Assembly (NCBI RefSeq): GCF_025264645.1
Contig: NZ_CP073696.1
Location: 2,108,001-2,172,000, forward strand
Reading direction: 5' to 3'
DNA length: 64,000 nucleotides
Source of the DNA: Edaphobacter lichenicola
Lineage (GTDB): Bacteria; Acidobacteriota; Terriglobia; Terriglobales; Acidobacteriaceae
The notes beneath the pieces were generated by a model that saw only the letters and a program-made list of their open reading frames with translations, searched no databases and was not told the DNA's origin. The translations under genes were made by a program, and so were the position numbers. Below are positions 44,317 through 53,957 of this stretch, in pieces (the stretch's first letter is position 1; the number at the start of each line of letters is the position of its first letter).

Positions 44317-46458
44317 CTAATGCTTGTTCCCAAAATAAGAGCGGATGGGGACATTCCACATCGTCCTAAAACTGTAGTAAAGATTCCATAATCGATACTT
44401 GAAGCTGGAGTTAGGTCGGAACGCATGCTCCCACCGACGCCGTGCATGTATTAATTTTCTTCGTTCCGAATCCGTGAGCGCCGGCTCCAGATGATCGAGC
44501 ACGAGCATCGTGCCCCTCAACATCTTTTCTTGAGCCTGTGATGTATTGGAGCCATGTTCGCGGTATTCCAACGTACAGAAGGTATGCCGGACCAACGGTC
44601 TCTGCCTCGCAAGCCTAAGGTAGAGATCGTAATCTTCCCCCATCGAGAAAGACTCGTTGAACATTCCTGCAGCAACAAAACTCTCTCTTCGCATCATGAC
44701 CGCTCCCGGAGAGCCGATCAGATTGCTCTCCAGAAGAGGAACGAAGTACTCTTTTCGCGGCCTGCAGATATGAGCGCCCCGTACCTCCACTCCATCATGG
44801 TCAATGATCTTCGTAGGTCCAAAGCTCAGGCCTGCCTCAGGGTGACTCTCAAGAGCCTGCAGATGCGCCTCAATGGCGCCCGGCATCAATCGATCATCCG
44901 CGTCCAGGAAGATAAGAAACTCTCCGGAACTCTTACTGAATCCAAGATTTCTCGCAGCCGAAACACCACGGTTCTCGGTGCGCAGTATCGTTATCCCCGG
45001 AGCTCGCTCGATCAAAGAGTCCGCAGACACGGTAGAACCATCGTCCACCACGATGATCTCGACACTGGGATAGTCTTGATTCTTTGCGCTGAGCACTGCC
45101 TCGGCCAGATACTTCGGCTGGTTGTAGAAAGGAATAATGATCGAGACTAACGGTTTCAGAATATCGGCCGTGCTCATGATCAACGACCCTCGCTCTGCAA
45201 CGACTTGCGTTGTCTTTCTCCCAAACCTTCGGCCCTCTCTCTCCAGAAGACTCCAATTCAAAAGAGCGAGTGTACCGTCGGTCGCCAGACTCGACCAGGC
45301 GGCGCCGTGCCAACCGTAGCGTGGAATCAGCCAGACATTCAGGCCGAAATTTAAAGCGACAACGATAATCTGCGTGATACTTCGATAGCGTTGCCGCCCA
45401 ATCGCGGTAAGAACACCACCTGAGGTAGCGTGCACACTCCTGAAGATAGGGATGAAACAAAGCCAGCGCAAGGCCGAGGTTCCTTCACTAAATCCGCGGC
45501 CAGCCATAAGCGGGATCAACGGAGCAAGAACATACATCCCCAACGCAGTCGCTGCGCTTATCAGCAAACTATGCTTCATCAATCGACGGCCAAGTCGAAT
45601 CGGTTGATCGGAACCGGACTCGGCTAGTTGGAACAGTCGCGGCTGCGCAGCAAGCTGTATCGATGTGAGTGGAGCTGTACCCATCTCTATGATGCGATAG
45701 GCCATCCCATAGATGCCATTCGCCGCGCTCATCCCGTAGTGACTGAGCATGGTCTTGTCGAGATCGTTATAGGCGCTCGTCGTCGATGACGCGAACGCGT
45801 ACTCCACACCCTCCTTGCCGTGTCGCCAGGCCAGGAACGGTGTGAAATGGGGCCAACCGAGCCGACGAGTCACAACAATCAACGCCGCAATCATTGCGAC
45901 CGCTGAAGCAGCAGCGGAAGCTACCACCCACTGCCGCGCCGATGCATGGTGCAAAGTCACAAGCATGCCGACAGCAACAATCGTTCGAAACAGCGATGTC
46001 ATCTGATTGAACAAAGCTGCAGTCCGCATATCCTGAAACGCTTGAAACGCTTGCGTTGCGCTCACGGTGATCTGTTCAAAGAAACAAGTGCCGATCGCCG
46101 AAATAAAAACAATTCCCGCCGTGGCCGGACTGACAATATGAGGAGCAATCAGATGCAGAATAAGGATCAGCACACCGCTCATCACGGACGTAATCATCAG
46201 GATGTTGCCCCAATAGACCGCGAAACGGCTGTGATCCGGCGATACATATCGCAGCAAAACCATCCCGCTGCCTAATCTGCTGTACTCCGCTACCAGATTA
46301 ACCAGCGCAAACGCCCCAACGACAATACCGTATTGCAATACGCCTAACAGTCTCGCGATTACGATGAAGTACGCCATGCGTAGACCGTAGCCAAGTCCTT
46401 GCCCGAGAAACATCCATCCAGCATTCTTAGCAAGCGCACTCTTGGACAAAAATTTCAT
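44317..46458 (-). CDS. Fusion of a polysaccharide flippase (Wzx-like) with a GT2 glycosyltransferase
   Basis: One open frame of 713 residues. Residues 1 to about 425 form a 12-helix MATE/Wzx-type flippase (MKFLSKSALAKNAGWMFLGQGLGYGLRMAYFIVIARLLG onward). Residues 428-713 are a complete GT2 domain with PLVSIIIPFYNQPKYLAEAV, VVDDGST and FLDADDRLMPGAIEAHL. Such proteins are normally separate. The junction has an internal ATG at 45177 (residue 428, MSTADILKPLV), preceded at nine bases by GAGGG, so the GT2 part may also be made on its own. No stop codon separates the halves. Overlaps the upstream polymerase gene by four bases. Confidence 0.9.
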   Translation of the reverse strand: MKFLSKSALAKNAGWMFLGQGLGYGLRMAYFIVIARLLGVLQYGIVVGAFALVNLVAEYSRLGSGMVLLRYVSPDHSRFAVYWGNILMITSVMSGVLILILHLIAPHIVSPATAGIVFISAIGTCFFEQITVSATQAFQAFQDMRTAALFNQMTSLFRTIVAVGMLVTLHHASARQWVVASAAASAVAMIAALIVVTRRLGWPHFTPFLAWRHGKEGVEYAFASSTTSAYNDLDKTMLSHYGMSAANGIYGMAYRIIEMGTAPLTSIQLAAQPRLFQLAESGSDQPIRLGRRLMKHSLLISAATALGMYVLAPLIPLMAGRGFSEGTSALRWLCFIPIFRSVHATSGGVLTAIGRQRYRSITQIIVVALNFGLNVWLIPRYGWHGAAWSSLATDGTLALLNWSLLEREGRRFGRKTTQVVAERGSLIMSTADILKPLVSIIIPFYNQPKYLAEAVLSAKNQDYPSVEIIVVDDGSTVSADSLIERAPGITILRTENRGVSAARNLGFSKSSGEFLIFLDADDRLMPGAIEAHLQALESHPEAGLSFGPTKIIDHDGVEVRGAHICRPRKEYFVPLLESNLIGSPGAVMMRRESFVAAGMFNESFSMGEDYDLYLRLARQRPLVRHTFCTLEYREHGSNTSQAQEKMLRGTMLVLDHLEPALTDSERRKLIHARRRWEHAFRPNSSFKYRLWNLYYSFRTMWNVPIRSYFGNKH

Positions 46459-48002
46459 GAAAGCAATTCCTGATGAACACGTTCATACGTATGATTTTTA
46501 TAACTGCAGCCGAAGATAGAAGAATTCAGCGTTAGAAGAGGGAGAGTCCACAGAACATGGACGAGGTATGCCAGGTCCTGTCGAAGAGTGTTCGTTACCG
46601 ATCTCGCTAAGCTTCCCCCATATTTTCCAAAGACAGTGTGTGACCTCCCGGACGAGGGAGAGACAACGCTCAATCCGCGCGTCTCGCCCTGGGCTTTTTC
46701 CCGCCGCAATCGCGCTGCCCCCATCGCCAACCCACAACACGTCACAACGTAAAGAACCGAGAGTAAGTCGTTAGGAAAAACTACGGTGGCTTCGTCAATA
46801 TTGTAGAAAATTGTGATGACGACGAGTCCGACATACCAATCGTATGTCCCCTGGCGGTCATTGCGGAAACAGTACCAGGCATCTTTAATTGCTTTGAAGA
46901 GAGTGATAAAAAACAGGACGACTCCCGTCGTACCTAGCTGAAGGAATATCTCGATGATTCCGTTGTGCGCGTAGCCGAACGTCCAGTGGGTCAGGTAAAT
47001 AACCCTCCCCGACTCCCCTTTGATCCCCTGCCAGAAGGCAAAATAACCATAGCCAAGCAGGGGGCGTTTGAGAATCGAGATCGCCAGGGCACGCCAGATC
47101 GCGGTTCGACCGGTCAAAGTTGGATTTCGTCCGAAGGCCTTCAGCACCTCAGCACCGTACTCAATGCCAATAAAGACCGCAAGAAGAGCGAGGAACCCTC
47201 CGATAACTAGAGCCATGACCTGAAGCCTGGAATCGACTCTCCGGCTTACCCGTAGTACGACCAGGAACATCAGGTAAATGAAAAGTACAAAGATGGCTGT
47301 AACCGCGTGCGCCATATAGATCATCGCTAGCATCAATAAAATCGACATGAGCCAGACGATCGTGTTGCGTTTCCCTCGAGCAATAAATGCAGGACTTATC
47401 AGGTAGACGAACGACTTCGCTGCTCCCGTTCGATCGTTGAAGAGCCCCTGCCACCCCTCACCATTTCGAGCATCCCCGTGGGTCAAACCAAAGCGTGGAA
47501 GAAGAATCACCACTAGAAGACCGAGAACAGCTGTCAGAATGCCAAGCCTGCTTACCATCTCCATGATCTCTTCAGGCTCGAAGCGGATCACTAGGTAGTA
47601 ACCGAATAGAGTACTTATGAGATAGAGAGTCCCATATAAAAGGGATTTCGCTGGACTCTGTGACCAGACAGCAGAGGTCATTGCAAGCAATGCGAGCAAC
47701 GTTAGAATCTTGAAGTGCACGGCAAGTGAAATAACACCGCTCAGCTTGGTTTGAATGAGCCATGCCACCATCAGATAAGAGACAGCCGCAATACCGTATC
47801 CAAAAACACCAGGGTCGTGGGTCGCCACGCCGCCCGGAGAGAACCCTCCAACCGCAGTACCGGATTGAAAAGAAAATTGGCCATGGACAATTAGAAAAAG
47901 AAAAGGCAGCATCAGCGCCCAGGTCAAACCCTGCCGTCCGGAAGAAACAGACCGCCGTGCCTCGTTTCTCGAATGACTCGGCTTTACTATTGCAGTCGAC
48001 AT
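46455..48002 (-). CDS. O-antigen polymerase/ligase-like membrane protein (Wzy/WaaL fold)
   Basis: A 515-residue polytopic protein with about ten to twelve helices. A large periplasmic loop holds the RxxxWxxxxxxxxxxPxxGxG signature of the O-antigen ligase/polymerase family: RTAIWRALAISILKRPLLGYGYFAFW, followed by HNGIIEIFLQLGTTG. In this operon it most likely joins repeat units into the exopolysaccharide. The C-terminal 70 residues are basic and not conserved. Sits between the flippase fusion (four-base overlap) and the kinase homologue. Confidence 0.9.
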   Translation of the reverse strand: MSTAIVKPSHSRNEARRSVSSGRQGLTWALMLPFLFLIVHGQFSFQSGTAVGGFSPGGVATHDPGVFGYGIAAVSYLMVAWLIQTKLSGVISLAVHFKILTLLALLAMTSAVWSQSPAKSLLYGTLYLISTLFGYYLVIRFEPEEIMEMVSRLGILTAVLGLLVVILLPRFGLTHGDARNGEGWQGLFNDRTGAAKSFVYLISPAFIARGKRNTIVWLMSILLMLAMIYMAHAVTAIFVLFIYLMFLVVLRVSRRVDSRLQVMALVIGGFLALLAVFIGIEYGAEVLKAFGRNPTLTGRTAIWRALAISILKRPLLGYGYFAFWQGIKGESGRVIYLTHWTFGYAHNGIIEIFLQLGTTGVVLFFITLFKAIKDAWYCFRNDRQGTYDWYVGLVVITIFYNIDEATVVFPNDLLSVLYVVTCCGLAMGAARLRREKAQGETRGLSVVSPSSGRSHTVFGKYGGSLARSVTNTLRQDLAYLVHVLWTLPLLTLNSSIFGCSYKNHTYERVHQELLS

Positions 48003-48183
48003 CTGATCTCTCGTGAAAGTGGGCTATCCGGCAAGTGACGCAGCTAAAGTTTTGCGAAGAGAATCTCTCCGGTGGATCATGGTGAACGCTCGATCCAGAA
48101 ATAGTCCGTTGAAGGCTCTCTGATCGACACAACTACACAATCGGGTCAACTCCGTCCCGAAGATCACCCTCGATAATGCGGGG

Positions 48184-48903
48184 TTACAGCCACTTATAAA
48201 GCTTCTCAGGAATCGGGTAGGTCCGTTTGTTCAGTACAGCGCCCAGGATAGAGACGTGCGACGATCGCAGATTGCTCACCGCCATCTGCGCAGCTTCCCG
48301 CCGCGTCGTCTCTGCTTCAAGAACCATCACGATTCCATCGCTGAGCTGTCCGAGCGCAATCGCATCCGCATACCGTGTCAGTGGCGGAGCATCCACAATG
48401 ACGAAGTCGAACTCCGAACGTAGCTCCGCAAATCTAGCTTTAATTGGCTCTGAGCTCAGAAGACTCGTTGAGTCCGCCGTGAGCCGTCCACAGGAGAGAA
48501 GCCACAACTTGTCGATGCCGACCGGATTTGCAAACGATCGTATCGGCCCGTCCTGCAGCAGTGCGTCCGTGAGGCCAAGAGGGTTGGTGGATCCCAGCAA
48601 ATCCGGGAGTCCAGGAGAGCGGAAGTTAGCCTCCACAATGCAGACCGATCCGGAAGTATGCTTTGCCAGAGTCTCAGCGACGGAGGCGCAGATCTGCGTG
48701 CAGCCATTGCCGTGATCAATGCCGGCAAACACCACCACACGCGGCGCACTCTGCGTTGGTGTGAGAAAGACCTGTTGCACCAGCCGAAGGGCTTCATCAC
48801 TCGCCCAATCACCGCCGCTATAGTGACTCTCCTCAAGTAAAGAAGAAACCGAATCACTTCGTTCGCGTTGCATCTGCTGCAATAGTTCAAAGTTCTTACT
48901 CAT
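48184..48903 (-). CDS. CpsD/CapB-type tyrosine-kinase homologue with degenerate ATP site
   Basis: A 239-residue cytoplasmic P-loop domain of the BY-kinase kind that normally pairs with the chain-length regulator. The nucleotide-binding motifs are altered. The Walker A loop reads HGNGCT where the family has PGEGKST, so its lysine is replaced by Cys68. Walker A' reads VCIVEANFRSPGLP with Asp replaced by Glu91 and Asn93. Walker B (FVIVDAPPL, Asp171) is retained. The C terminus (RTYPIPEKLYKWL) has only two tyrosines and not the usual Tyr cluster. It may act as a regulator that binds the export machine without phosphorylating it. GGAGG precedes the ATG. Confidence 0.88.
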   Translation of the reverse strand: MSKNFELLQQMQRERSDSVSSLLEESHYSGGDWASDEALRLVQQVFLTPTQSAPRVVVFAGIDHGNGCTQICASVAETLAKHTSGSVCIVEANFRSPGLPDLLGSTNPLGLTDALLQDGPIRSFANPVGIDKLWLLSCGRLTADSTSLLSSEPIKARFAELRSEFDFVIVDAPPLTRYADAIALGQLSDGIVMVLEAETTRREAAQMAVSNLRSSHVSILGAVLNKRTYPIPEKLYKWL

Positions 48904-49092
48904 TGGCTGCCTCCACTGCTCGCTTGCTCGAAGATCGACGTATCACGCTTCATACCGACTCTGATTCTTCACTCTCGGGAACGAATAATCTGCGTCCCAA
49001 AGGAATACGAGTTGAACCGCTTATGAAGATCTGCGAAGTCAGCCCATTTGGACGAAGTGGGATTCATCGCTGCTTCGTTGCGGCGGATTTGT

Positions 49093-50064
49093 TTATCGAA
49101 TCGCATCAATGAGAATCCATCCTGTAACGAATAGCACTGCACCTGCAAAACCCAATATCGGAACCCAGCCTCCGAAGCTGCGCTTCAACGCTGGAGCGAA
49201 AGTAGAAAAAAAGCGTCTTCCCTTATTCCCCGACGCAGGCTCAAGAAACTTTGCGGGATCAAGATCAAGATCCCCCATCACCTCTTTGATAACTCCAGCG
49301 TCGATCATGTTTCTCTTCAAAGCACAACCCAACGACAACGCGTTGAAGCAGATATTGTTTATATTTCGAGGAATTCCCTTACTCTCCTGAGCAATCAACT
49401 TAATCGCCGCCGACGTAAACATCGGCTTATCCGACTTGTAACCAGCGATTCGAAGCCGGTGTGCCACGTAGAGTCCCGTCTCCTCCTCCGAGAGCGGCCG
49501 CAAATATGCGATCATCGAAATTCGTTGCCGTAGCTGCATCAGTTGTGGAGATGCCAGTTTTGCCGCAAGCTGCGGTTGGCCCGAAAGAATAATCTGTACC
49601 AGCTTTTGCTGCTCTGTCTCGAAGTTCGACAGCATCCTCGCAAACTCGAGCACAGAGTCGTCAAGATTTTGTGCCTCATCAATGACAACGACAAGGCGTT
49701 CTCCCTGGCGCGCCTGTTCCACGAGAATGTCATTCAGCTTCGCCTGCAGTGCGATCAGGCCTCCGCTCGTGTCTTCCACTCCGAGGTCCGCAAGCAAGGC
49801 AACCAGAAATTCGTGCGGGCTGGAGATCGTCTGAAAAAGAAAGACCGTCTTGGTACTTCCACGCAGTTGACGCATGCTTTCAAACAGCAGCGTCGTCTTA
49901 CCCATGCCTGGTATCGCAATCAACGCAACAAACCCGCGCCCTGCACCGACACCATAGAGCAGGGAAGCCAACGCTTCCCTGTGCGTCTCGCTGGCGAACA
50001 AAAACCGCGAGTCAGGTGTGGCGCCAAATGGCTGTTCGCGCAGCTTGTAGTAGTTCAATATCAT
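49093..50064 (-). CDS. ExeA/GspA-like AAA ATPase of the exopolysaccharide operon
   Basis: A 323-residue protein: MILNYYKLREQPFGATPDSRFLFASETHREALASL is the ExeA-family opening, followed by Walker A (GMGKTTL), Walker B (VVVIDEAQNL) and sensor residues. A single C-terminal membrane helix (WVPILGFAGAVLFVTGWILIDAI) anchors it. Related ATPases accompany exosortase/exopolysaccharide loci, but no exosortase gene is present here. It lies ten bases after the chain-length regulator. Its ATG is preceded by TAGGTT at six bases, though internal to the operon. Role in assembly is inference. Confidence 0.9.
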   Translation of the reverse strand: MILNYYKLREQPFGATPDSRFLFASETHREALASLLYGVGAGRGFVALIAIPGMGKTTLLFESMRQLRGSTKTVFLFQTISSPHEFLVALLADLGVEDTSGGLIALQAKLNDILVEQARQGERLVVVIDEAQNLDDSVLEFARMLSNFETEQQKLVQIILSGQPQLAAKLASPQLMQLRQRISMIAYLRPLSEEETGLYVAHRLRIAGYKSDKPMFTSAAIKLIAQESKGIPRNINNICFNALSLGCALKRNMIDAGVIKEVMGDLDLDPAKFLEPASGNKGRRFFSTFAPALKRSFGGWVPILGFAGAVLFVTGWILIDAIR

Positions 50065-50073
50065 CGTAGGAAC

Positions 50074-51573
50074 CTAAGCTGCCTTCCTGGGCATACCCAC
50101 CACAATGGGAATTCCAAGTGTCTCGATGACCTGATTCGGGGTATGAAAGGTAGCATCGAAATAATTGACGGCATAAGCAGTCGCGATGCTAAGGAAAAGA
50201 GCTAGGCCCAACGCGACAGCCAGGACAATCGGCATACTGTATACCGGCAAAACAGGGATGGCCGGTGGAACTGCAATGGCCACGTTCGCGATTCCTGTCT
50301 TGTCAAGCGCATCCGTAGTCCGCTCCTGCTCCCGCTTCGAAAGGTAAAGCAGATAATTGTCTTCATCTGCCTTCGCTTCGCGCTGAAGATCATGCTGCGT
50401 CAAAGCCTTCTGATCGAGATCGACCATCTGGTTTTGCATGCTCTTCACGCTCGCCAGTGCCGCCGATGCCGTCGCACGTTGAGCAGCAAGATCCGCTTGG
50501 GTCTTGGCGATGTCCTCACGCAACAGCTCATACGTAGGATCTCTGTCCGTCGTCTGCGTCAGGTACTGCGTCTTCTCCGCGTCGGCGATAGCGGCTTGCG
50601 TCTGAGCGATCTCTTCGTCTACCTCTTGCACCAATGGATAATGCGGATCATATTTCAGAGCTAACTGCGTCCGTTTCGTCTGTGCCGCGAGCAGTGTCGC
50701 TCGGTACTGATCCAGCAGCCGGTCGGCCTGGCTGGACGCCTGCTGCGTAGGAGATCGCGCTGGGATGACCGACATCTGCCTCTTATCGCTTTGTAGCTTC
50801 TGTTCATCTGCTGCCGCTGCCTGTTGGGCGGTATGCAGCTCCCCAACCGTGAGAGCTAACTGCTGCGCCATGTCCGTGCGCACCATGTCAGGAGCAGCCA
50901 CGCCCTCTTTTTGTCCATACTCACGCAGCTTGCGCTCGGATGCCTCCAACGCCTGCCGGTATCGATCTGTCTCGTCGGCAAAGAATTGATAGGAACCCGG
51001 TGAGCGATGAACTGCTACGTGTTTCTCAAGATAAAAATTAGCAAGCGAGTTAAGTACCGCGTAAGACGTCTTCGGGTCTTTTGAGCCATAAGTCACATCA
51101 ATCAAGTTAGAGTTGATTTCGTTTGTGACTTTAAGTTGCTTCGCAAGCTCCTTCACAGCAAACGCCACTTTATCTTGTTGCGTGCGGAACGGATGCAACA
51201 GCTTCCAGACCGAAAATCCATGGTCATCCGCAAGCCCGGTAGCGAGAACGACCTTCTCAAGCAAGTCCGCGCTTTGAAGAAGCGCAGCCTCGGAGGTAAT
51301 CTCCTCGAGAGTTACTTCCTGCGCGCCAGGTGGTACCTGAGTCGTGGACTCCGTACTTACGAGCGGATCTTGGCGCTCGCGATTCACCAGGATCGACATC
51401 TCAGATCTGTACGGTGACGGAAATATGAATGACAAGATAACAATGGCCGCGAAGGTGCCGAGGAACACAAGAAACAGTAACTTCTTCCGGCGAAAGAGCG
51501 GCGAGATCAGCTCTCGAGGCGACATCATCTTAGGAACGTCCTTCGCTAAATAATCGGTAGTCATATGTGCCAT
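50074..51573 (-). CDS. Wzz/GumC-type polysaccharide chain-length regulator
   Basis: A 499-residue inner-membrane protein with a cytosolic start, a first helix (LLFLVFLGTFAAIVILSFIF, around residues 32-52), a Wzz beta/alpha domain (YRSEMSILVNRERQDPLVSTE), a long coiled coil rich in Gln/Ala/Arg between about residues 180 and 400, and a final helix (PIVLAVALGLALFLSIATAYAVNYF). It lacks a kinase domain of its own; the separate kinase homologue at 48184-48903 would fill that place. Second gene of the operon. Confidence 0.92.
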   Translation of the reverse strand: MAHMTTDYLAKDVPKMMSPRELISPLFRRKKLLFLVFLGTFAAIVILSFIFPSPYRSEMSILVNRERQDPLVSTESTTQVPPGAQEVTLEEITSEAALLQSADLLEKVVLATGLADDHGFSVWKLLHPFRTQQDKVAFAVKELAKQLKVTNEINSNLIDVTYGSKDPKTSYAVLNSLANFYLEKHVAVHRSPGSYQFFADETDRYRQALEASERKLREYGQKEGVAAPDMVRTDMAQQLALTVGELHTAQQAAAADEQKLQSDKRQMSVIPARSPTQQASSQADRLLDQYRATLLAAQTKRTQLALKYDPHYPLVQEVDEEIAQTQAAIADAEKTQYLTQTTDRDPTYELLREDIAKTQADLAAQRATASAALASVKSMQNQMVDLDQKALTQHDLQREAKADEDNYLLYLSKREQERTTDALDKTGIANVAIAVPPAIPVLPVYSMPIVLAVALGLALFLSIATAYAVNYFDATFHTPNQVIETLGIPIVVGMPRKAA

Positions 51574-51633
51574 GCGGTGTCCACCTTTGATTGCAAACGT
51601 TAACCGGTCTTCTTCGCGATGAAAGAAACGTAC

Positions 51634-52353
51634 TCAGAATTGGGCTGGGTCAAGAAAGGTGCCAGCGTTGAACGAGTACGGTACATACTTCTTGAAATTC
51701 ACAATGAACTTCTCCGGAATAACAATCATGTCGCCCGGCCTCACAGTCGCGTCTTCCTCTAAATTCTTCCCGTTCAATACAGCCTTCAAATCGAACTTCT
51801 GCACCTGGAACATGGATCCGTCGGGAGTTCGATGAAACAGGAAGATCTGCGTCTTTGCCGAAGGCTGCAGTCCGCCGGCAACTGCGATTGCTTCCGACAC
51901 AGAGATGTTTTGCCGAAGCTCATACTGTCCCGGCTTGGCAACTTGACCGGTCACCGTAAACAACGGCTTCTGAAAATCCTCCAGGTCGACACTGACGATC
52001 GGGTCGTGTAATACGCCGGAGTACGCCTGCTTTACCGCATCCGCCAGTTCAGGCACCGTAAGCCCTTCCACGTGGATGCTCGGTGCGCTCTGCAGGTTGA
52101 TATAGCCGTCTGGCTGTACCGTAACCGTCTGATTGAACTCTGGCGATAGCGCGAACTGAATCAACAAAGAGTCCTGGCGATGAATCACATACCGCGGATA
52201 GTGTTGTTGAAGTTGAGGACGCGGACCCGAGCCTGCAGTTTGATTGGTTGAACTAGCGACTAACGCTTTCGGTTGCTGAGCAACCATCGTGGATCCTGCA
52301 ACGGCTAGGACCGCTGTAAGAAAGAATGCATGATTGACGTTGATCCTGATCAT
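51634..52353 (-). CDS. Polysaccharide export outer-membrane protein (Wza/GumB type)
   Basis: The 239 residues have a signal peptide (AFFLTAVLAVAGSTMVAQQ) without a lipobox. The PES domain reads YVIHRQDSLLIQFALSPEFNQTVTVQPDGYINL and is followed by SLBB-type domains (LFTVTGQVAKPGQYELRQNISVSEAIAVAGGL and VRPGDMIVIPEKFI). It forms the exit channel of the polysaccharide. First gene of the operon, with AAAGGAGAGG upstream of the ATG. Confidence 0.93.
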   Translation of the reverse strand: MIRINVNHAFFLTAVLAVAGSTMVAQQPKALVASSTNQTAGSGPRPQLQQHYPRYVIHRQDSLLIQFALSPEFNQTVTVQPDGYINLQSAPSIHVEGLTVPELADAVKQAYSGVLHDPIVSVDLEDFQKPLFTVTGQVAKPGQYELRQNISVSEAIAVAGGLQPSAKTQIFLFHRTPDGSMFQVQKFDLKAVLNGKNLEEDATVRPGDMIVIPEKFIVNFKKYVPYSFNAGTFLDPAQF

Positions 52354-52824
52354 AGGTTTTGCTCGCCTCTCCTTTGGTTGCGACGGGCCGCGAAGCGCGT
52401 ATACAAAAAGCGATTCAATCCCAGAACACTTGGCTCCCGGAACAGCTTTTGATGCTGCGATTCCTCAAACAAAAAACCGGGAACACAACACAACACCACT
52501 CAACACAAATACGGTTCACATGAACGCAATGCGGAAGCCACTCGCCTCGTTCGGCACTTCAACATCGAACCCTTCTCAATCAACACAATCGACTTATATG
52601 TAACTAGCTTCAATCGTGCTTACCTTTAGCCTACAGGGAGTACAGGAAGCATCCAAGAACTAAATTCACTTGAGTGGATCGCAGTTTGATGTGTTCATAA
52701 GGTCGAGTACATTGACATGTGCCTACTCTACCATTGAAGGACCAATGATTAGTGCGAAAACTTATGCATGCTATTCTCTCCTTCTGAAGCAATCATTTCG
52801 CAATGGTTCGCGGGAGGGCCAACC
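52354..52824. other. Promoter region between the exopolysaccharide operon and the acyltransferase gene
   Basis: About 470 bases without a convincing gene. It must hold two divergent promoters. TTGACA near 52712 and TATACG near 52405 (minus strand) are the only recognisable boxes, neither with a good partner. CA-rich stretches near 52480-52510 are of low complexity. Confidence 0.45.
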
Positions 52825-53886
52825 GTGAGAATCGCCAGACTGGATGGGATTCGCGGTTTAGCAATTGTGATGGTGTTGTTGCATCATCACGAGTTGCTGA
52901 ACACAGGTTGGACCGGAGTCGATCTTTTCTTCGTACTCTCCGGCTTTCTCATCACAGGCATCCTGCTGAAATCTAAAAACGACGACAACTACTGGAGCAA
53001 CTTTTACCGGAAACGCGTGTTTCGCATCCTGCCGCCGCTCATCCCGTTACTCATCGTCGGCATCTTATGTTCCCCTCACATAAGTCCATGGGCCGCAGCG
53101 GGATACATCTTCTTTCTCGGTAATGTCGTCAACGCAACAGGCCATGCCGCGTACATGCTCTTCAACGTCTGGTCCCTCGCCGTTGAAGAACACTTTTATC
53201 TGCTCTGGCCGATTGCTGTGCTTTATCTAACCCGCAAACGGCTGGCCATAGTGGCCTGCGCCGTACTACTTCTAGATCCGTTACTACGCGTACTATTTAC
53301 CCCTCATGTACCGGCTGTGGCCATTTACGTGCTTACCCCCTTCCGCCTCGACGGACTGGCAGCAGGCAGTCTCCTTGCCCTCTTCATCAGTCACGAAAAA
53401 ACTATCGCCATACTCAAGCCAACCTCGTTCTGGGCTTGTGCAACCGCGTTCGTCATCTATGTCGGGGTGCACTGGTCGCTCGGAGACGCATTCTCCTACC
53501 CTGAAAATCACAGGCTCTTCAACGGCATCGGCTACAGCCTGATCGCCGCAATTGCATTCTTTCTCATCGCTCACGTGCTGCTGAATGAAAATGCGCTCCT
53601 CAGCCGCATCTTTTCCTTCTCTCCTCTCGCCGCTCTCGGTCGAATCAGCTACGGCGTCTATCTTTACCATTCAGTCGTTATCGTGGCAGCGGAAAAACTA
53701 TTCGGGTTGACCAGTCCAATCTCAAAACATTCTCTTCATCTTCTGGCCATCTTCGATATCCCCGTGGTGATTGCAATCGCCTACCTGTCGTTCCGTTTCT
53801 ACGAGCTTCCCATCATGCAGTGGAGTTCAAAGCGCGCCGCCGCAACTGCTTTAGCCGAAGCGCCTCAGCAAGTAGCATCCTCATAA
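52825..53886 (+). CDS. Acyltransferase 3 family membrane protein
   Basis: A ten-helix O-acetyl or succinyl transferase of the OafA/NodX kind that decorates surface polysaccharides. 353 residues from GTG 52825, chosen because GGGAGGG sits six bases upstream and the family begins RIARLDGIRGLAI. The catalytic histidine region LLHHHELLNTGWTGVDLFFVLSGFLITGIL, FYRKRVFRILPPLIPLL and WSLAVEEHFYLLWPI are present. An ATG at 52768 would add 19 residues unlike the family. Together with the next two genes it probably tailors the polysaccharide made by the opposite operon. Confidence 0.93.
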   Translation: MRIARLDGIRGLAIVMVLLHHHELLNTGWTGVDLFFVLSGFLITGILLKSKNDDNYWSNFYRKRVFRILPPLIPLLIVGILCSPHISPWAAAGYIFFLGNVVNATGHAAYMLFNVWSLAVEEHFYLLWPIAVLYLTRKRLAIVACAVLLLDPLLRVLFTPHVPAVAIYVLTPFRLDGLAAGSLLALFISHEKTIAILKPTSFWACATAFVIYVGVHWSLGDAFSYPENHRLFNGIGYSLIAAIAFFLIAHVLLNENALLSRIFSFSPLAALGRISYGVYLYHSVVIVAAEKLFGLTSPISKHSLHLLAIFDIPVVIAIAYLSFRFYELPIMQWSSKRAAATALAEAPQQVASS

Positions 53887-53957
53887 CCGACATAAGCCGC
53901 GCCGACAACATGGACAAAGCTCAAAAATGCTAAACACTTACTAAGGGGTGTATCTCT

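Noticed and set aside
42147..52353. Exosortase/PEP-CTERM system
   Set aside because: An ExeA-like ATPase is present, but no exosortase gene or PEP-CTERM protein was found in the window.
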